Shown here: positions 41,701 to 55,361 of the stretch, piece after piece
Position numbering within the stretch: position 1 is the stretch's first letter
How the letters are laid out: every line of letters begins with the position of its first letter
Origin: Thunnus maccoyii
Taxonomy: Eukaryota > Chordata > Actinopteri > Scombriformes > Scombridae
Direction: 5' to 3'
DNA length: 64,000 bases
Assembly: GCF_910596095.1 (NCBI RefSeq)
Contig: NC_056535.1
Coordinates: 27,188,505-27,252,504, forward strand
Notes under the pieces: model-generated
Databases searched by the model: none
What the model was told of the DNA's origin: nothing
What the model saw: the letters and a program-made list of their open reading frames with translations, nothing else
Translations under genes and position numbers: made by a program

Positions 41701-44265
41701 TTTGTTACCATTCTTTGTGACAGAGCTCCCCCTGCTGGCTCGGATTTTCTCCAGATAAGACAGCTTAAATTCATAGGAGGAACGCAGGGCAGCAATGTCC
41801 TCCTGCAGCTTTGCTTTGGATTCCTGCTCTGCATTGTACTCAGCCTGCAACTTGGCGAGCCTCTCCTCGTACTCCTTTGGAGAGAGCAGAATACAGAGCA
41901 ATAAATCACCTGGATCTCATTCAGTTAAAGTGATGTGAAGTGATATACTGGTGTGGGAACACTGGAATTACCTCTTTAATCTTCTCCTTTTCTGCTTCTG
42001 TGGTGCTGGATTGTGGCCTTGAAGGGACAGCAGGAGAAGCCTCAGACAACTGGCCGGACAGTAGAGCTGCATGAAAAAGCAGCAAGACAGGTAATAAAAA
42101 TGATTTAACAAACCAGAAAATTAGAATGAAACATCACTCTTATAAAATCTACTTTTAAATCATTTGGCAATACCCACATAAAAAAATTGTTTCTTTAATA
42201 TCAAGAAAGAAGCCTAGCCACAAAATAAGTCACGTACATGAAAGATTAGCAGTGCCCAGCTGGCCTGAGACGAGGGCCCGCAACTTCTTGATCTCTTCCT
42301 GATACTCTCGGAGCAGAGCATCCTTAGGGTCCTCATTAATACGAGGCCTGTTCTGGATGCTCTTGGCCCGGTTGGCGTAACGCAGAGTGCTCAAGCTTTC
42401 CTCATAGTTGTTGTCTGCAGGGGAGAGACAGGCAATCATCAAGGTTCGTGTGTTCCCTCCCAGGGAGTCCTGCAGCAGCCTAGTCAGCTTGGAGTCCCGG
42501 TAGGGGATGTATTTGGAGCGTCCGTCCACCAGAGCAGAGATGACATTGCCAAGAGCAGAAAGGGACAGGTTGATCTTGGTGGCCTCCCGGAGTCGCTCTC
42601 CAGTTGCACCGGTTTTAGACTGACGCTCACTTCCTGCCAGGTCCACAAGGTTGAGTTTACCTGCTCGTAGATGGTCCTTCCCAGCTCCATCTGAGAATGT
42701 AGAGTAAATTCACTCAAACGTTGAAACACTAGTGAAATAATTGGACCAAACAAACAAACAAAGACATATTTATCACTAAACAGATTAAAGATATGCTTCA
42801 ACATGTTAAAAGGTATTGTATAATTGTGTTTGTGTTCACCAGTGTTGCAAATCTCCAGGTGGATGGTGAAGATGGAGTGGGAGCGCGAGGAGTCTTTGTT
42901 CATCAGGGTGTAGCCCACTGCCCGGTTCCTCCAGCCTTGCTCTATGATTCTCTCACACTCTCCCACACTGTGCACAGTGTGCATGGAGAGATCCCGTACA
43001 TACACCCCATGCTCTGGGTGCTCTTTCAACTAGGCATTCATCACCCACACACATGCGGAAAACACAAACAATCCAAATCTGTCACCTTGCTGAAACACCT
43101 TGACCTTCAAGGAGTCATGTGCTTTCAAGTGACTATGGCAACATATACAGTATTGTGTACAAAGCATAAGCAATGTGTTCACTGTCGGAGAACAGTTTCA
43201 GAAACAGGTTTCATAATCATCACTTTGCCTTCTTATGTTACACAGCAAAGTCTGATTTGTTAATTTAATCTATATTGTTTCAAGAGACTTACCTCCAATC
43301 TCTGTTTGGTGTCATTTCCCAAAAGGTCTCTGATTTCTTCATTGTAAATCTCCAAATAAGAGGCCCTCACCAGGAATTTTGTATTTTCTGCACACTAACA
43401 TGCACACAAACATATAAAATGTTTCTCACTGAACTCACAAAGCAGAGACAAGCCAGGACAGAGACTAGAACCAACAGACTAAAGCAAGTATTCATCTATA
43501 CCGTATTCCCCTAGCAGGCAAAAGTTATAAATACATACTGGACTGGGTGAGACTGCATGTTTCAATTTGTCATGGAATCCATGAATTTTTACAATGGATA
43601 ATGGACAACAGATGCCCAACCTACCTGAATGCTCTCAAAGACGTGTTCAAAGGCTCGTGGAATAACCCCCCTCTGGGCTGCAGGCTCGGACACCCCCTGC
43701 ATGGTGAAAGACTTACCGCTTCCAGTTTGACCATAGGCAAAAATTGTGCCATTGTATCCCTCAGTGACACCCTGTAAAAAGTGAAAAATGTGGCATCAGT
43801 GACCTTTAACATGATGCTTCCTTATAAAAAAAGCAACACCCTGATGACCTTTACAAGTGACTGACAGCAGACTGTTAAGTAAATAATGAGGACTGCAGTC
43901 ATTAGCAATAAGATATAGGCTACTGATGTTGAACTAAGGGTGTCCAGTGACCAATGTGGTACTCTTGTAATGTCTGGATCTCCAGACTGTTGCTTCCTAT
44001 CGACATGTAAAACAAAAACTATTTTAAGGCCTACCTCAACCAAAGGATAGGCAATCTCGTTGTACATCTGCTCAGTGGTTTGATCAATGAAGTAGGTCCC
44101 ATCAAAGGTGAACTGTTTGGGTGGCTCATCCACTGCCCCAGGCTTCTCTATGAAGCACTGGCAGCGGTGCAGGTCCATGCACATCACCATCTTAGAGCCG
44201 AGAGCCTTCTCCCTGTCATTCAAGGGCCTGCACCTGACCACCACCTTCACTGACTCCGACCCCAT
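38705..44265 (-). CDS. kif17: Kinesin-2 family motor KIF17
   Basis: Homodimeric plus-end kinesin for intraciliary and dendritic transport. Exons on the - strand: 44035-44265, 43625-43771, 43293-43394, 42840-43029, 42238-42690, 41972-42066, 41709-41874, 41502-41578, 41269-41384, 40520-40748, 39569-39827, 39412-39473, 39207-39330, 38705-38895. All phases agree, giving 813 residues (human 1029). The N-terminal motor has the P-loop GQTGSGKS (91-98), switch [10 protein letters not shown] (204-212) and switch II DLAGSE (240-245). After the neck come coiled-coil stretches ([40 protein letters not shown]). The tail keeps [20 protein letters not shown] and a basic KRKKSK (800-805), at the place of the known nuclear/ciliary targeting signal. 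Two introns start with the weak donor GTCTGT. The middle is shorter than in mammals. Next to sh2d5, as in human 1p36. Confidence 0.96.
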
Positions 44266-44800
44266 CTCTCACCATTCAGCTTCACACACTATGCAGCAGT
44301 TGTCTTGTATAAAAGATCAGGGCAGGAAAAAAAAGTTCAGTTCTGCCCTATAAATACATCTCTAAAGAGCTGAAAGGCAGCAGGTTCCACATTGGCAGCT
44401 TTAAACATGTTATAACCGGCAGTTAACTGGGTTACCTAGTTAGTTAACGCAAATCAGAAGACATGTTCTGCTGACGAACGGCTAAATAATAGTACTTTTA
44501 TCGGTTAAAGTCCACTGAGAGAAGCTGATGGCCAGATGACATCATACACGAAAAATGTTTAAAGAAGATAAGAAAGAGAAAACAAACTGAGTATATGCGG
44601 AAATATCTCCAGACACTGTGGTAATTGCCCTCTTCAGTAATCGCTACAGGTCCCCTGCCATTCCGCTCCTCTTCCCACGGCGTTTTGAAGTTGCCTAGCA
44701 ACACTAAACAACCGTTGAGGGATGACACGAACCCGGTCCGGCGGCCATTTTAGTGAGGAGGGAGTGAGGTCGACGTTAGCAAGCTAGCAAACAGTAATTT
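44266..44800 (-). promoter_or_regulatory. kif17: kif17 5' region and probable promoter
   Basis: Upstream of the kif17 ATG. A GCGGCCATTTTAG motif near 44740-44752 resembles a YY1-type site in a CpG-containing patch. ORFs here are short and have no recognisable product, so this is probably 5' UTR and promoter. The exact start is unknown. Confidence 0.4.
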
Positions 44801-47017
44801 AGTTCTACATATTTTGTATCCAGTTGACTATAAACGTTTCCAAATTTTTATAGCAAGGAAGAAAACTAGAATTTATTCTATAAGTCACTCCATGAAAATG
44901 TAGTGTCTTTTATCCATCCTTTAAACTTGAGGGTGATTCATATTTTCTTTACTCAAATATCAGCTAACGTTAGTGTTAACGTTACCTCTTGGTTAAGGTT
45001 ACTGTTTTTAGTCACCTTGTCAAAGTTACTTTTGGTCAGCCCTTTAAAAGTCTACCTGTCAATGAATATGAAATATGATTTTTTTTTTTTTTTTTTTTTT
45101 TTTAGAATACCTCACTTGGTGACATTAAAGCTAGCAAGTATAGTTTAACTGTTTACATAATGTTCCTTTTTGGTGATAAATGGGTAATTTTTCTATAGAT
45201 TTCAAAATGTTATAGACTACACCACTAAAGCCAAAAATATATGACACATATCAAGTAACATGTTTGGGGTCCTGTCCCATCATTTATGAACTGTGTATTA
45301 GCTGCTCTTTCTAGACAAATCAAAGATTGTCTGTGCAATACATGTTTCAGTGGTAATGAGCTGTGCAAAGTTGACAGTCAAACATTAGGTTTTTAACTAC
45401 ATATTGTTCATGTGACAATATTTAGTATGTGGCTAATGGTTGTTTTCTACGGTGTAGGTTATCAGGTAATTTGCTGCAGGAAAGTGGTATTTTTCTCAAT
45501 AATTTAATCTAAAACTAACAGGTGAAAAATATGAACTTTAAGAAAAATCATTATGTGGTGTAATGTGGAAAGATGGTATGGTGTGTTAATTACTGTAAGT
45601 GGTGCAGCCTCTGAGACCAGGAATACAATAAAAATGTAAACCAAAATCCCAAGAGGACACATCATACTTATATCAGTTTATACTATGGCTATGTTCTAAT
45701 CTTAATTAGTATGCAAGGTATATCAATAGCAGGTAATTATTATGCTTCATACAATAATACCAGTGAAACAAACCTAGGTACAATTCAAACTCTTCATTAG
45801 AAACGACAGATACAGGATGTGGCGACCAAACCCCCAGGAAGTGTGCCGGGCTTTGACTGAAGCCAGTTTGACATAGAGCCTTTCTCAATACCAAGTACGC
45901 CAAGTTCAGTCTTGCATACTCGCTAGTTTGGACTTCACAAGTTGGACTCAGGAGTACAAACTTTTCAGTATGATTGTTCTGCCTGCTGACAGCTGCAGCT
46001 CAGCTTCAGCACAGCTACCTGACTGTGCTGTGACAAAATAATCTCAACTCAAAGCTCACTGACACTTTTTTTCCCTCACAAAAAAATAACCTCATTGACA
46101 GAGAGATGCAGTAAATTATGTTATTCAGTCTGTAATGTAGCTATAACCAAAATCCAAACTGGTATGTAGTTTAGTAAAATAAAACGAAATTTAATTTAAA
46201 TTTAACAGCTTAATCTCCTCCATGGTGTCATCACCAATGGTGTCACCTCATCACTCAGTCAGTGACTCACTTAGTCAGTGACATTTATAGGGCTAGCCCT
46301 GCTGTTGTGTTCCAGCCAAAAAGGTAGAAAACAATTTGAACACAGCCTACCTTTTTTCTTTGTAAGCAGCCATGGTGTATTCATATTATACACTCTGAGG
46401 TGTCCTGATAAAGAAAAGAATAGGCGACATTTTCCATTATTTTCTCATATCAGGACACATTGATATGTATTTTGACTTACATATTGCCCAGCTGTAATAG
46501 CTTAACAGAAATAGAACAACATGAAATAAAGAAAAATTCCGACAAACAATAAAATTTTAGCAAATATATTTGCATAACATTTTGATAATGGAAGGTAAAA
46601 AACAGTCATGGCTTTGCCATCAGGTGCAACAATCTGGGCCCCAAAACCCATATTGATAGAGTAAATACTGTGAACTCAGAAGTTTCACATCTTAAAAACA
46701 TTAATAACTCATCTGATGCCTTACAGGCACATATATTAAAACATTATATTGAGAAACATAAAAGCAGCAAGAACAAAATATTAAATCTTTGACATAGAAG
46801 TACCCTTATCCTGACGAAACAACTTGTATACTATATACATTAAGTGCCAACACACTAATAGGTGCATTGTGTTTTACAAAGTTTGTGAAGCTTCCCCACA
46901 ACTTCAAATGTGATTCAAAATGTAAGATATGTGCAAAAAAAAAAAAAAAAAAAAAAAAGGTGTCACATATTTTAAAGTCTTAGAGGTTGGCGATCCGCAA
47001 GCTCCAGAGTACGGGGT
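44800..47017. other. Intergenic DNA between kif17 and sh2d5
   Basis: AT-rich. Includes a T-run at 45079-45103 and an A-run at 46935-46958. The stretch about 45700-46040 (TCTCAATACCAAGTACGCCA, ACTCAGGAGTACAAACTTTT) has the look of a degenerate dispersed fish repeat. The sh2d5 3' UTR must lie in the right part, but no canonical poly(A) signal was found on the - strand. No gene seen. Confidence 0.4.
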
Positions 47018-50000
47018 TTAAATCCATTCCCTTCTGTGAGTACTTTTAATTTTGGCTTTGTTCGGGCTCTTGTGTAGCTTTACAGACTGTAGCTTGCTGG
47101 TACTTTCCTCCCACTCATAGCAGTGGTTTACTCGGGCACAGTTCAGCGGGCATGGCAGCTCATCCCGGTTCTCTGTGTAGTGTTCAATCAATTCTGCTAT
47201 TGAAGCGAATTCAGTCTTGCATTTCTGCCACAAGGAAAAAACAAAGAGAGACAATCACTAAAAAAGTAAAAAAGTACAGAGATTGATACACTGAAAAGTC
47301 ACAACTATGGCTACTCTGATTTACTTCACTTTATTGGTTTATTTATCTTGGACAACAGACGTTATTTAAGGTTCAGGGTTAACTTTATCGCACCCTCTAG
47401 AGATGCACAGCAGAATGAAATTGTGTTACCTGGTTCACACAGACAACAAACAATAAACAGCCATACAAAAAGCCAACTAGGTCATTTTAAATATAAATAA
47501 GATGGAGCCAGTGTAGCCACTGCCACACAGGGCACTGCCATTGATCTTATGGACCTTGAGGTCATTTAACATCAATATGATGCAAATACATCAGATTTAG
47601 CCAAAAGACTCTTTTTGATTTTTAATATAATGACTGAATTCTAGCCGAGATACTTCAATTTACACTGAATTACAGTGAAATATGTATCAACAACATTAAC
47701 AAGCAACCTTAATGAAAGATCATCCTATCCATGTGAAATATGAGGTATTGGTATCAGCCTTGAAAAAAGTTACAATATTAGACTAAAATGTTATAGAACT
47801 TGTGGAAAAGAATAAAAAGTCGAACATACATTTAAAGAGAGGGAAGTTTTTCTCTGTAGTTCGGAGTCTACTTTTGATTTTGTTGTCACTACAAATCTAA
47901 GCAAAATATTAGCCTGAAAGTACGTACAAGATTTTACCTGTCTTGACAAGATAATTACCTCCAACAGGAATTTCCCTTTACGAGTGTTTTCTATGAGGTG
48001 GGTGATCAGGCCAGACGGGAAGCGAATGATGAGAGAGCCACATTTTGGTTTTTTAGGATGTTGGCACAGGAGGTATGATCCCAGAACATCGTCTGCGAGC
48101 AGGGAATAGCTGCTGTCACTGCAATAAAGAAAACACTCCCTTAGAAACCCACTAATATATTCAAGGGAAAATAAGGGCCAGGAGACGGATTAATGTGAGA
48201 TATGTTGGAGTGACACTCACGTTGCGATACCGGCCCAACACCACACCGCTTGAGCCAGTGCTTCTTCTGTTTCGGCCAAGCTCGGAGCGCGGGATCTCTT
48301 CGCTGGTGTCTTGTCTTTGCCCTTTCCTGTTTCAAATATAAAAAGGAGGGGGAATCATTATGAATTTGGGATTTGTTTACATTCCGAGAGCGCTCCAAAA
48401 GTGGAGATATTCCACCAGACGTGTTTGCTTGGGAACACATCCAGTGTAATCCCAACTCAGTGAAGGGAGTGTTTGGTTTAGACATAGCAGGACTGAGATG
48501 AACAAAACAAATGGTGATGAAATTAACCCCTAAAAACAAAGCTCGTGTTCCAGCTTGTTCAAACAAAGAGTCAAATGAACATCGAGGAGAGGCTCTAAAC
48601 TGTGAGAAGTTTTGAAGAAAATGTATAACCCACGTGAGACAAGATTATCCATCACCTTATAACGTTGATTATCCCACTACTGCAGTGCATTCTGACACCA
48701 CAAACAGACAGTGAGTGACTGCCCATCACCTCACACTGAGGGGTTTGCTTTTACCTAATCAACTCTCTGACTCTTGAAAGCGCTCTGTGAACACTCGGCC
48801 CACCTTGTGACGCACTGAGTCGCTCCTGAACACTGCGCTGTTTGAGCGGTGTGAAAGTGAAGGAGCGGTAGGCCCCAGAGCTCAGTACTTTGTTGCGGAT
48901 GGCTTTCTTGCGCGTCAGGGAGGGGGAGGAGGTGGGGAAGACTTCATCTTGGCTGCTGTGCGGGTCATCAGAAGACTTCTGACTTTTCTACAGATGAGGA
49001 AAAGAAAATACAATCTTATTCATTCACTAAACTAGTGGAGCTGGTTAAATGTGATTTTTTTTTTGTTTTATTTGAGATACTCAGTAGCACATTATTCTCT
49101 TAATTTTGTTTAGCATTTTTCTCCCTGTTGGCCCTTTGTTAAATCCATAATCTGTCACTACAAGCAACCCATTTCATATACAGAGTCATTTGATCAATTA
49201 TTAATATAAAAATATAGATTATAGACGCTTTAAAGTGCCCCTAGTTTTAATATTTCATGAAGTACAAGTATGATTTAGGTTAAATGGGACAACATCACGC
49301 AAAAATGTAACATGTAAAAAGGCTACTTCAGGGTAAACTGTGACTAGAAGGGAAATACTAGGGTTCAAGAGGGTAAAGCAATAATATTAACTTGTAGTTT
49401 ATGGAGGAAGATGTTAAAGTCCAAACCTTTGTCCCTGGTAACAACCCTCGAAAAGGGGCTCTTCTGAAGGACACCAGGGCACTGACGCTGAGAGGGAAGC
49501 CATGGTTGAGCAGGGAGGGGTTGCGACGAGGTGCTGAACCGGCAGAGTATTCCTGGGCCTCCTCTGGGTGCTTCTCTAAGTAAGACAGCTGGAAACAGCG
49601 GCAAAGCAGCAGGTTCAGGAACTGAGCCTAAAGCAGAGAAAAAAAAAAAAAAAAAAAGGACAAATGGTTACACTCAAAAATGTCCAAATATCCACTTTGG
49701 AAGATTATTGTAACCCTGAAAAGTTTAAACTCAAGATTTGCCGTAATGGAAGTTTCATTGTACAACGCTCTAAATAAAATGATCTTGATAATAACTAAAA
49801 TCTAAAAAGATCTAAATCCCATTCAAAATCTAAATATTAATGTACTTTGTTTCAGCTATCATCCACTGTCTTTGGTAGGTAAAAAGAAATGTTGTGAAGA
49901 TTCTGGGATTGTCTATGAAACATTGCCTCCTCCACTTTAGGCCACGATAAGTTGACAGTAGATCGATCCAACAAGGGTTGTGGGCAAAAGAACAGAACAG

Positions 50001-51294
50001 ATTTTAAATGGTTATGGTTTATTAGCTGAATTTGTTCGTTTAAAATAAGAGATGATTGGGGTTGCATATTGTCAACTGTATCTATTGTAGTCAAGTCTCC
50101 TTCTTGTGTTCTCTAAAGGTCATTTCAAAAATAATAATAAATCCCCAAATTTTACAATAAGTGTTTCTATCTTTTATTAAGATGTATGTTTACATCAGTT
50201 ATTGTCCGAGCTGTGGTTGGAATCATCTCAGTTGTGTTGTGGCAGCGTCTCAGAGTCTGTCAAAGCTTTTTGTGCAAATTTCACTGGACGTAAGTCGATG
50301 ACGTTTACCTGTGATTAAAGGTTCAACTAATTTCAACTTTGATGGTCATAATGCTTTCAGGTAGGAAACTGTCAATCTGTGCCCAGAGCTTTTGATGCAT
50401 TTGAAGCAACAGGACAACAATCATGTCAAACTCCCACCAATATTTCCACAATGGGATTACAAAACTTTCAAGTTTAGGGCAAGTAATCTTTTCTCACTAG
50501 AACTGTCATTTTCTAAATACTAGTAAACTTATTTGGAATCTTTTCATTGACTTGGTTGTAAATGAAATAAACGTTGATACAAGTTAAAGAAGTGAAAACA
50601 AAATGAAGAATTTGTTTGCGTGCATGTCTGTGATTCATTTCTTACAGCTCTGGCATGCCTCGCTTTGAACACATGGCAGTACAGTTGGGTGTCAGTGCTG
50701 CCGGGGTTGTGGGAGACGAAGGCAAACTGGGCGTCAACGGGCCGAGCGGTGGACAGAGAGACTCTCCGCAGAGCATGAGCCATCAGGAGGGTCTGCAGAC
50801 CAGGTCGGCAGGTTAAAACACAATCATCAGATCGACCCGTCTATATATTCTCATAATGTTTTCGTCAGAGACAAACCACCGTCCTTACCGTTTCATCCTC
50901 GTTGTACATTTTCACACCTTTATTGGAGAATTTCAGGGATACAGACCTTCTTCTCTTGCATGCCTGATTGAAGACAAACAACATGTTAGTTATTATATTC
51001 TCCGTAAAATTCTCAAGAAACCTCGAGGGTCTCAGGACTCACTTTAAGGGACTTCAGCTGCGTGTGCAGTTGCTCCATCTGGTCGTCCAAACAGCAGTCA
51101 TCCACAGGAAATGAGCCCACATACTTGAGAGTAAAGACATAACTTCAGGCAAAACACACACAAAAAAAAGAAACTAATACAGATAAAAATAAATAAATAA
51201 ATAAAATAAAATAAAATAAAATAAATCACATTTCTGAAGTTACCTCTGCTGATCGTGTCACTGTACCATCTTCTCTGGCTGGTGCCTCACCCAT
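47018..51294 (-). CDS. sh2d5: SH2 domain-containing protein 5 (PTB-SH2 adaptor)
   Basis: Adaptor mainly expressed in brain in mammals; its PTB domain is reported to bind the Rac-GAP BCR. Exons on the - strand: 51244-51294, 51043-51123, 50889-50963, 50646-50792, 49427-49627, 48804-48987, 48221-48326, 47959-48118, 47018-47224, in frame, 403 residues (human 423). Residues 18-150 form the PTB domain (YVGSFPVDD, TLLMAHALRRVSLSTARPVD, FAFVSHNPGS). A linker has LTRKKAIRNKVLSSGAYRS. The C-terminal SH2 starts LAQAVWCWAGIATDSSYSLL. At the FLVR position the sequence is GSYLLCQ, with Cys300 where the phosphotyrosine-binding Arg should be; human SH2D5 also lacks this Arg. The start is the first ATG after the acceptor near 51309. 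Confidence 0.95.
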
Positions 51295-51849
51295 AATGCC
51301 TGTTTATCCCTTTAAAAGCAAAGAAAATATCAGAACATTAAAAATAAGATTAAAAAGAAGGTAAAAAAAAAAAAGTTCATTTTAAATGTCAAAACGTGCA
51401 AAAATTTAAGGAACTCTAAACTCTTGAGTCAAACAATCACAATAGTGGAGCTACAGGAGGTTAATAATTAAATAAAACAAGGTTTCAGCACCGTATTATA
51501 GACTAGACGTCCATCTTGTAATATTTAAGGACGACAGAAGTCAGATTTAGGACTATTAAATGTGATTTTCATACAGGCCTTGGAAGTGCTATTGTGCAGG
51601 TAAACAAATTTCCCCCTTTAACACACTTTTTTTTTCAGCGTAGTAAATGCGTCACAGTTGCCGCCACATGGGACATTTTTATTTGTTTTACTAAGTTTAC
51701 CGTCAAGACATTTCCCGGACTGTTAACAAAAAGCAAACTGTGTGAGTGAAAGCAACATGACAAACACTGGCTGAGCCGGTTCCGCCCTGTGTTCACCGTC
51801 TCAACCTGAACTCAAAAGCTGTAAACGAGGGTTTAAAATCAGAAAAAAA

Positions 51850-52210
51850 AAGAAAACTCACTTTTCAGAACCGGAGAGTCTCCACCACCACCTCCTCCTC
51901 CACCCAGCCTGAGTCTTCTTCACACACCGTAGTGGACACAAAACTCTCAACACCTCCTCAACTTACCTGCTGCTGCTTCTTCGAGGACCAGGTGTGCTGC
52001 TGGCCCGAGGCGGGGCTCGAGGGAGAGGAACCCGGGGAGGAGAAGGAGGCGGAGGAAGCCTTTACACATATAAACACTTCTATTCCTATAATGTCAAACT
52101 AAGCGGAAGATAAGGCGTTGGATCACTCCACCCTCCCCCTGCTCTCTCTCTATCCAAACATTTTTTTTTCCAGCTCCTCAAATTCCTGGTGATTGCGCAA
52201 TTCGTCCCGG
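51850..52210 (-). promoter_or_regulatory. sh2d5: sh2d5 promoter with two possible non-coding first exons
   Basis: A GC-rich, purine-rich patch on the - strand. Two good donors are seen on the - strand: one where an exon would end at 51967 (CAGCAG|GTAAGT) and one at 51862 (GAAAA|GTGAGT). Either could join the acceptor before 51309, five codons ahead of the ATG. This suggests alternative first exons or two successive 5' UTR exons. Confidence 0.45.
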
Positions 52211-53089
52211 TGACGTCACGCATCCAGAAGTGGAAGAAATCATTTTTACTCGAGTAAAACGCACCAAAACAATCATCTTAAAAGGTTTTTAAAGGCTCAT
52301 AAGGCAAAAAAGGTTTCATAGCACTTTTTAAAAAATCTTCAACAATGCATTTCATCTTATATAAGAAAGCAGAATATAATAAATATACTCATATATCTCA
52401 TCTCGAAATCGTTCTCAAAGATTCCCTCCAGACATGTTTTAAGATGTTTATAAATACTCTGCTTTGAATAATAATTTGAATCTAATATGTTTTTGCCACA
52501 AAAAATAAGTAAAGTTATCATCATGATCATTACAAACAAACTTCATAATGACGAGTGAATCTGGGACTCCCAAGTAGTTTGATGGAGTTTTGATAACTTG
52601 TGATTAAAATATAAAATATTAAAGATCCCCTCAGACATGTAAACAAACATTTAAAAATTATTATTAGCCCTTTAAAATCCTTAAAAATAACATATAATCC
52701 CTTTCCCTCATAAAAATAAATCCAGAATCTATGAATATTCAAATATTTTTAATTTCAGAGGTTTAACATCTGGATACAAGATGTCTCTACTTCACTGAAA
52801 AGTCCATTCCGGAGACTTCAGGTTTCCACATCACACTTGTGTAAGTTGAATACTGGACCATGATTGGCTCCAAAATAGTTATGATGTCCCAAATGATGCT
52901 GACAGGTACCATGAGGTTAAACTCAAGGTGAACACAGAGGAACTTCCCTCTTCAGTAGATGAATGTACCCCTCTCCACACCCAGACAATGTTCTATATTC
53001 ATTTGATCAATTTAATACTAATATCGGTGTAAGATCATATCCACATTCTTTAATATGCAAATTCAAAACCCTTCTTTCGCATAGTGTGT
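52211..53089. other. AT-rich intergenic DNA upstream of sh2d5
   Basis: No gene or clear repeat seen; short ORFs only. Confidence 0.4.
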
Positions 53090-53995
53090 TTTTACAGATG
53101 GTCTTAAATCAGACTTTTTAGAGAGGGTGTCCCCCAAGGCTCAGTTTTAGATCCTATTTTATTTTCTATATTTATAAACAACATCAGGAAGGACTTGCAA
53201 ACTGTAGCGTACTCAGTTGCCTCTTCTCTGAGCCAAGTTATTAATGAGCTTCAGATAGCATTTCAACAGCTTCACTACACGGGCCCAAGTTAGTTCATAA
53301 TGCAAAGAAAACCAAATTCATGACTTTTTCTAGGGCTCGTTCCAAATCCTCAGGTGACACAAACCTATATACTTTAAATGGGGACTCAATCGAAAGCGTC
53401 ATCTTGTGAGTATTTAGATATCTGGTTGGATGACAAACTTTCTTTCAGAGTTTACACTGAAAATCTTGTGAAGAAGCTGAAACTAAGTATAGGTTTTATC
53501 TTTGAAACAAGGCTTGCTTTTAACATTTTGGGCTCTATGATTTATAACCAACTCTGGTTCCTGTACTTGTAATTGTATGCTGTATGAATTGGTAGACTGG
53601 CCATCACTAAGTCTACGTAGACAACTTCATTTGTATATTTTTGTGTACAAGGCCATGCTGGGTAAACTGGCCTCATATATACTGTAAGTAACCACCTGAC
53701 TCAGACCTCCAGCAGTCTTCATTACCAGGTTTCAGGGGTTTGCACTGAGTTTCTGGATTAAGAATAATCTGTAGAGCTTTCTACATTTTAATAATCTAGT
53801 CCCCTTGGAAAAATTAAAGCCCTGTTGAAAGTAAATGTCACAGAGAGATGCGACTGCTTATATGAGCTGGATTTAGTCCGTGTGTTAGATGTTTGTATTC
53901 CCTATTGAAACTGTAATTGGTGTGCTGTGGCCGGAAAAGAGATTTCAATCTCAAGGGACTTCGTGGTTAAATAAAGATTTAAAACAAACAAACAA
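53090..53995 (+). mobile_element. LINE fragment (3' part of a non-LTR reverse transcriptase, L2-like)
   Basis: A 5'-truncated, broken LINE copy. From 53126 one frame reads GVPQGSVLDPILFSIFINNI, the conserved reverse-transcriptase block with GVPQGS-VLxPxLF. From about 53405 another frame reads EYLDIWLDDKLSFR followed by NLVKKLKLSIGFIFETR, typical of the region after the RT core in L2-type fish LINEs. The YADD block is not recognisable and the frame shifts repeatedly. The right end runs into AAAACAAACAAACAAA near 53980, consistent with a short-repeat 3' tail. Inactive. Confidence 0.65.
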
Positions 53996-55361
53996 AAAAC
54001 CTCACTCCTCTTCAAACAATACAAAACAACTGATGTGCTCTGTTTTTTTAATGTTTTCATGTAAAGTCATCTCCTCTTTTTTGTTATTTTTAATGACTTG
54101 GTTTTCTGGCCAATGACCTTCAGGAAGTGACAATCAAGATTAATTTAATCGTTGAGTTTCTAAATTTGAAATTCCTTCAAGGAAACTTGCAGGGAAGCAC
54201 TGAGCTATGGCATCATTATACAAAACTGTGAAGTGTTGTCCGGGACAAAGAAACCCATAAACTAATAATTCATTACAGCGAATCATCAGGTTACATAAAA
54301 TACTTCATCTTACTTTCTCTTCTGGAATCAGTATACTTTTAGAAATTCAATATTTTCTCCTTGTATAATAAATTAAATGATAATTGAAAAAAACAGAGTC
54401 TACAAATATAGCCATTTTATTAATGACTTGGAAAAAAAGCTTAACAACACAAGGAATACATGCATGCAGGGTATGTATGAGCTTTTATCCTCCTTTTTCT
54501 TATTCACAACACACATTTCTGAGTTTGGTACTGAATTACAGCTGTGCAGCAATAAAATCAATGTATGTATATGCTTGTTAACACACATATCAAAAGACAT
54601 TTTTGACTTGTTCTTGAATGAATACTAACATAGTGTTTTATCCTCTGTTAAGTCCTCAACCTGTCACAGACCTAATCTTTTCTAGGGGCAATTGTTTTTT
54701 TTTTTTGTTATCAAATAAACAAATATGGGATTATATATAAAAAGACAAATGTGAATAACAATTCAGATTCTAATGCAGAACTGCATGGCAAAAAATATGG
54801 TAATTTATACCCAGGACACACAGGACAACACCCTTAAAATCTGTGTTTCATAAAAGATTAATAATATTAGTATCAGTTCAAATTTAAACCCACCGTTTTT
54901 AACTTAAAAAGGACACAGTCTTTTCAACCCTCGAAAACACTGATATCTCACTTCATTTGATATTAAGGAATGTGTGCTGCCAACACTTAAAGAGTGGATG
55001 AGGAAGAGTTATAAAAACAGAAGTCACTACATGGCTCTAATAACAGTATGTCGGATCTTGCTATGCTGCCAACCTGGCAGTTGGTCACACATCTGTTTTA
55101 AACGGCAACACTAACTGAACTTTTCTACACATGGTGTTTAAAAAGGATATTCAGATACTCTCAATGTACAGTAAACTTAACTGGTAGGATATCGTTCTTA
55201 TTTCTACAATAGAAATAAAAAAAACAAAACTACTTGCCCCGTTAAAAAGGGAGAAGAAAAAAAAAAAAGATAAAAAGAGAGAGAGAGAGAGGGCACTGAA
55301 ATAAAGCGGCAGACTGCTGCATATTCAGAGCGTCCCAGTTTTATGGAAGGCGCTCCTGGGC
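53996..55361 (-). other. hp1bp3: Intergenic DNA and hp1bp3 3' UTR
   Basis: Follows the hp1bp3 stop on the - strand. TTTATT at about 54416 (AATAAA on the - strand) is a candidate poly(A) signal, giving a 3' UTR of about 950 bases. A short GA run lies near 55276-55292. No ORF of note. Confidence 0.45.
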
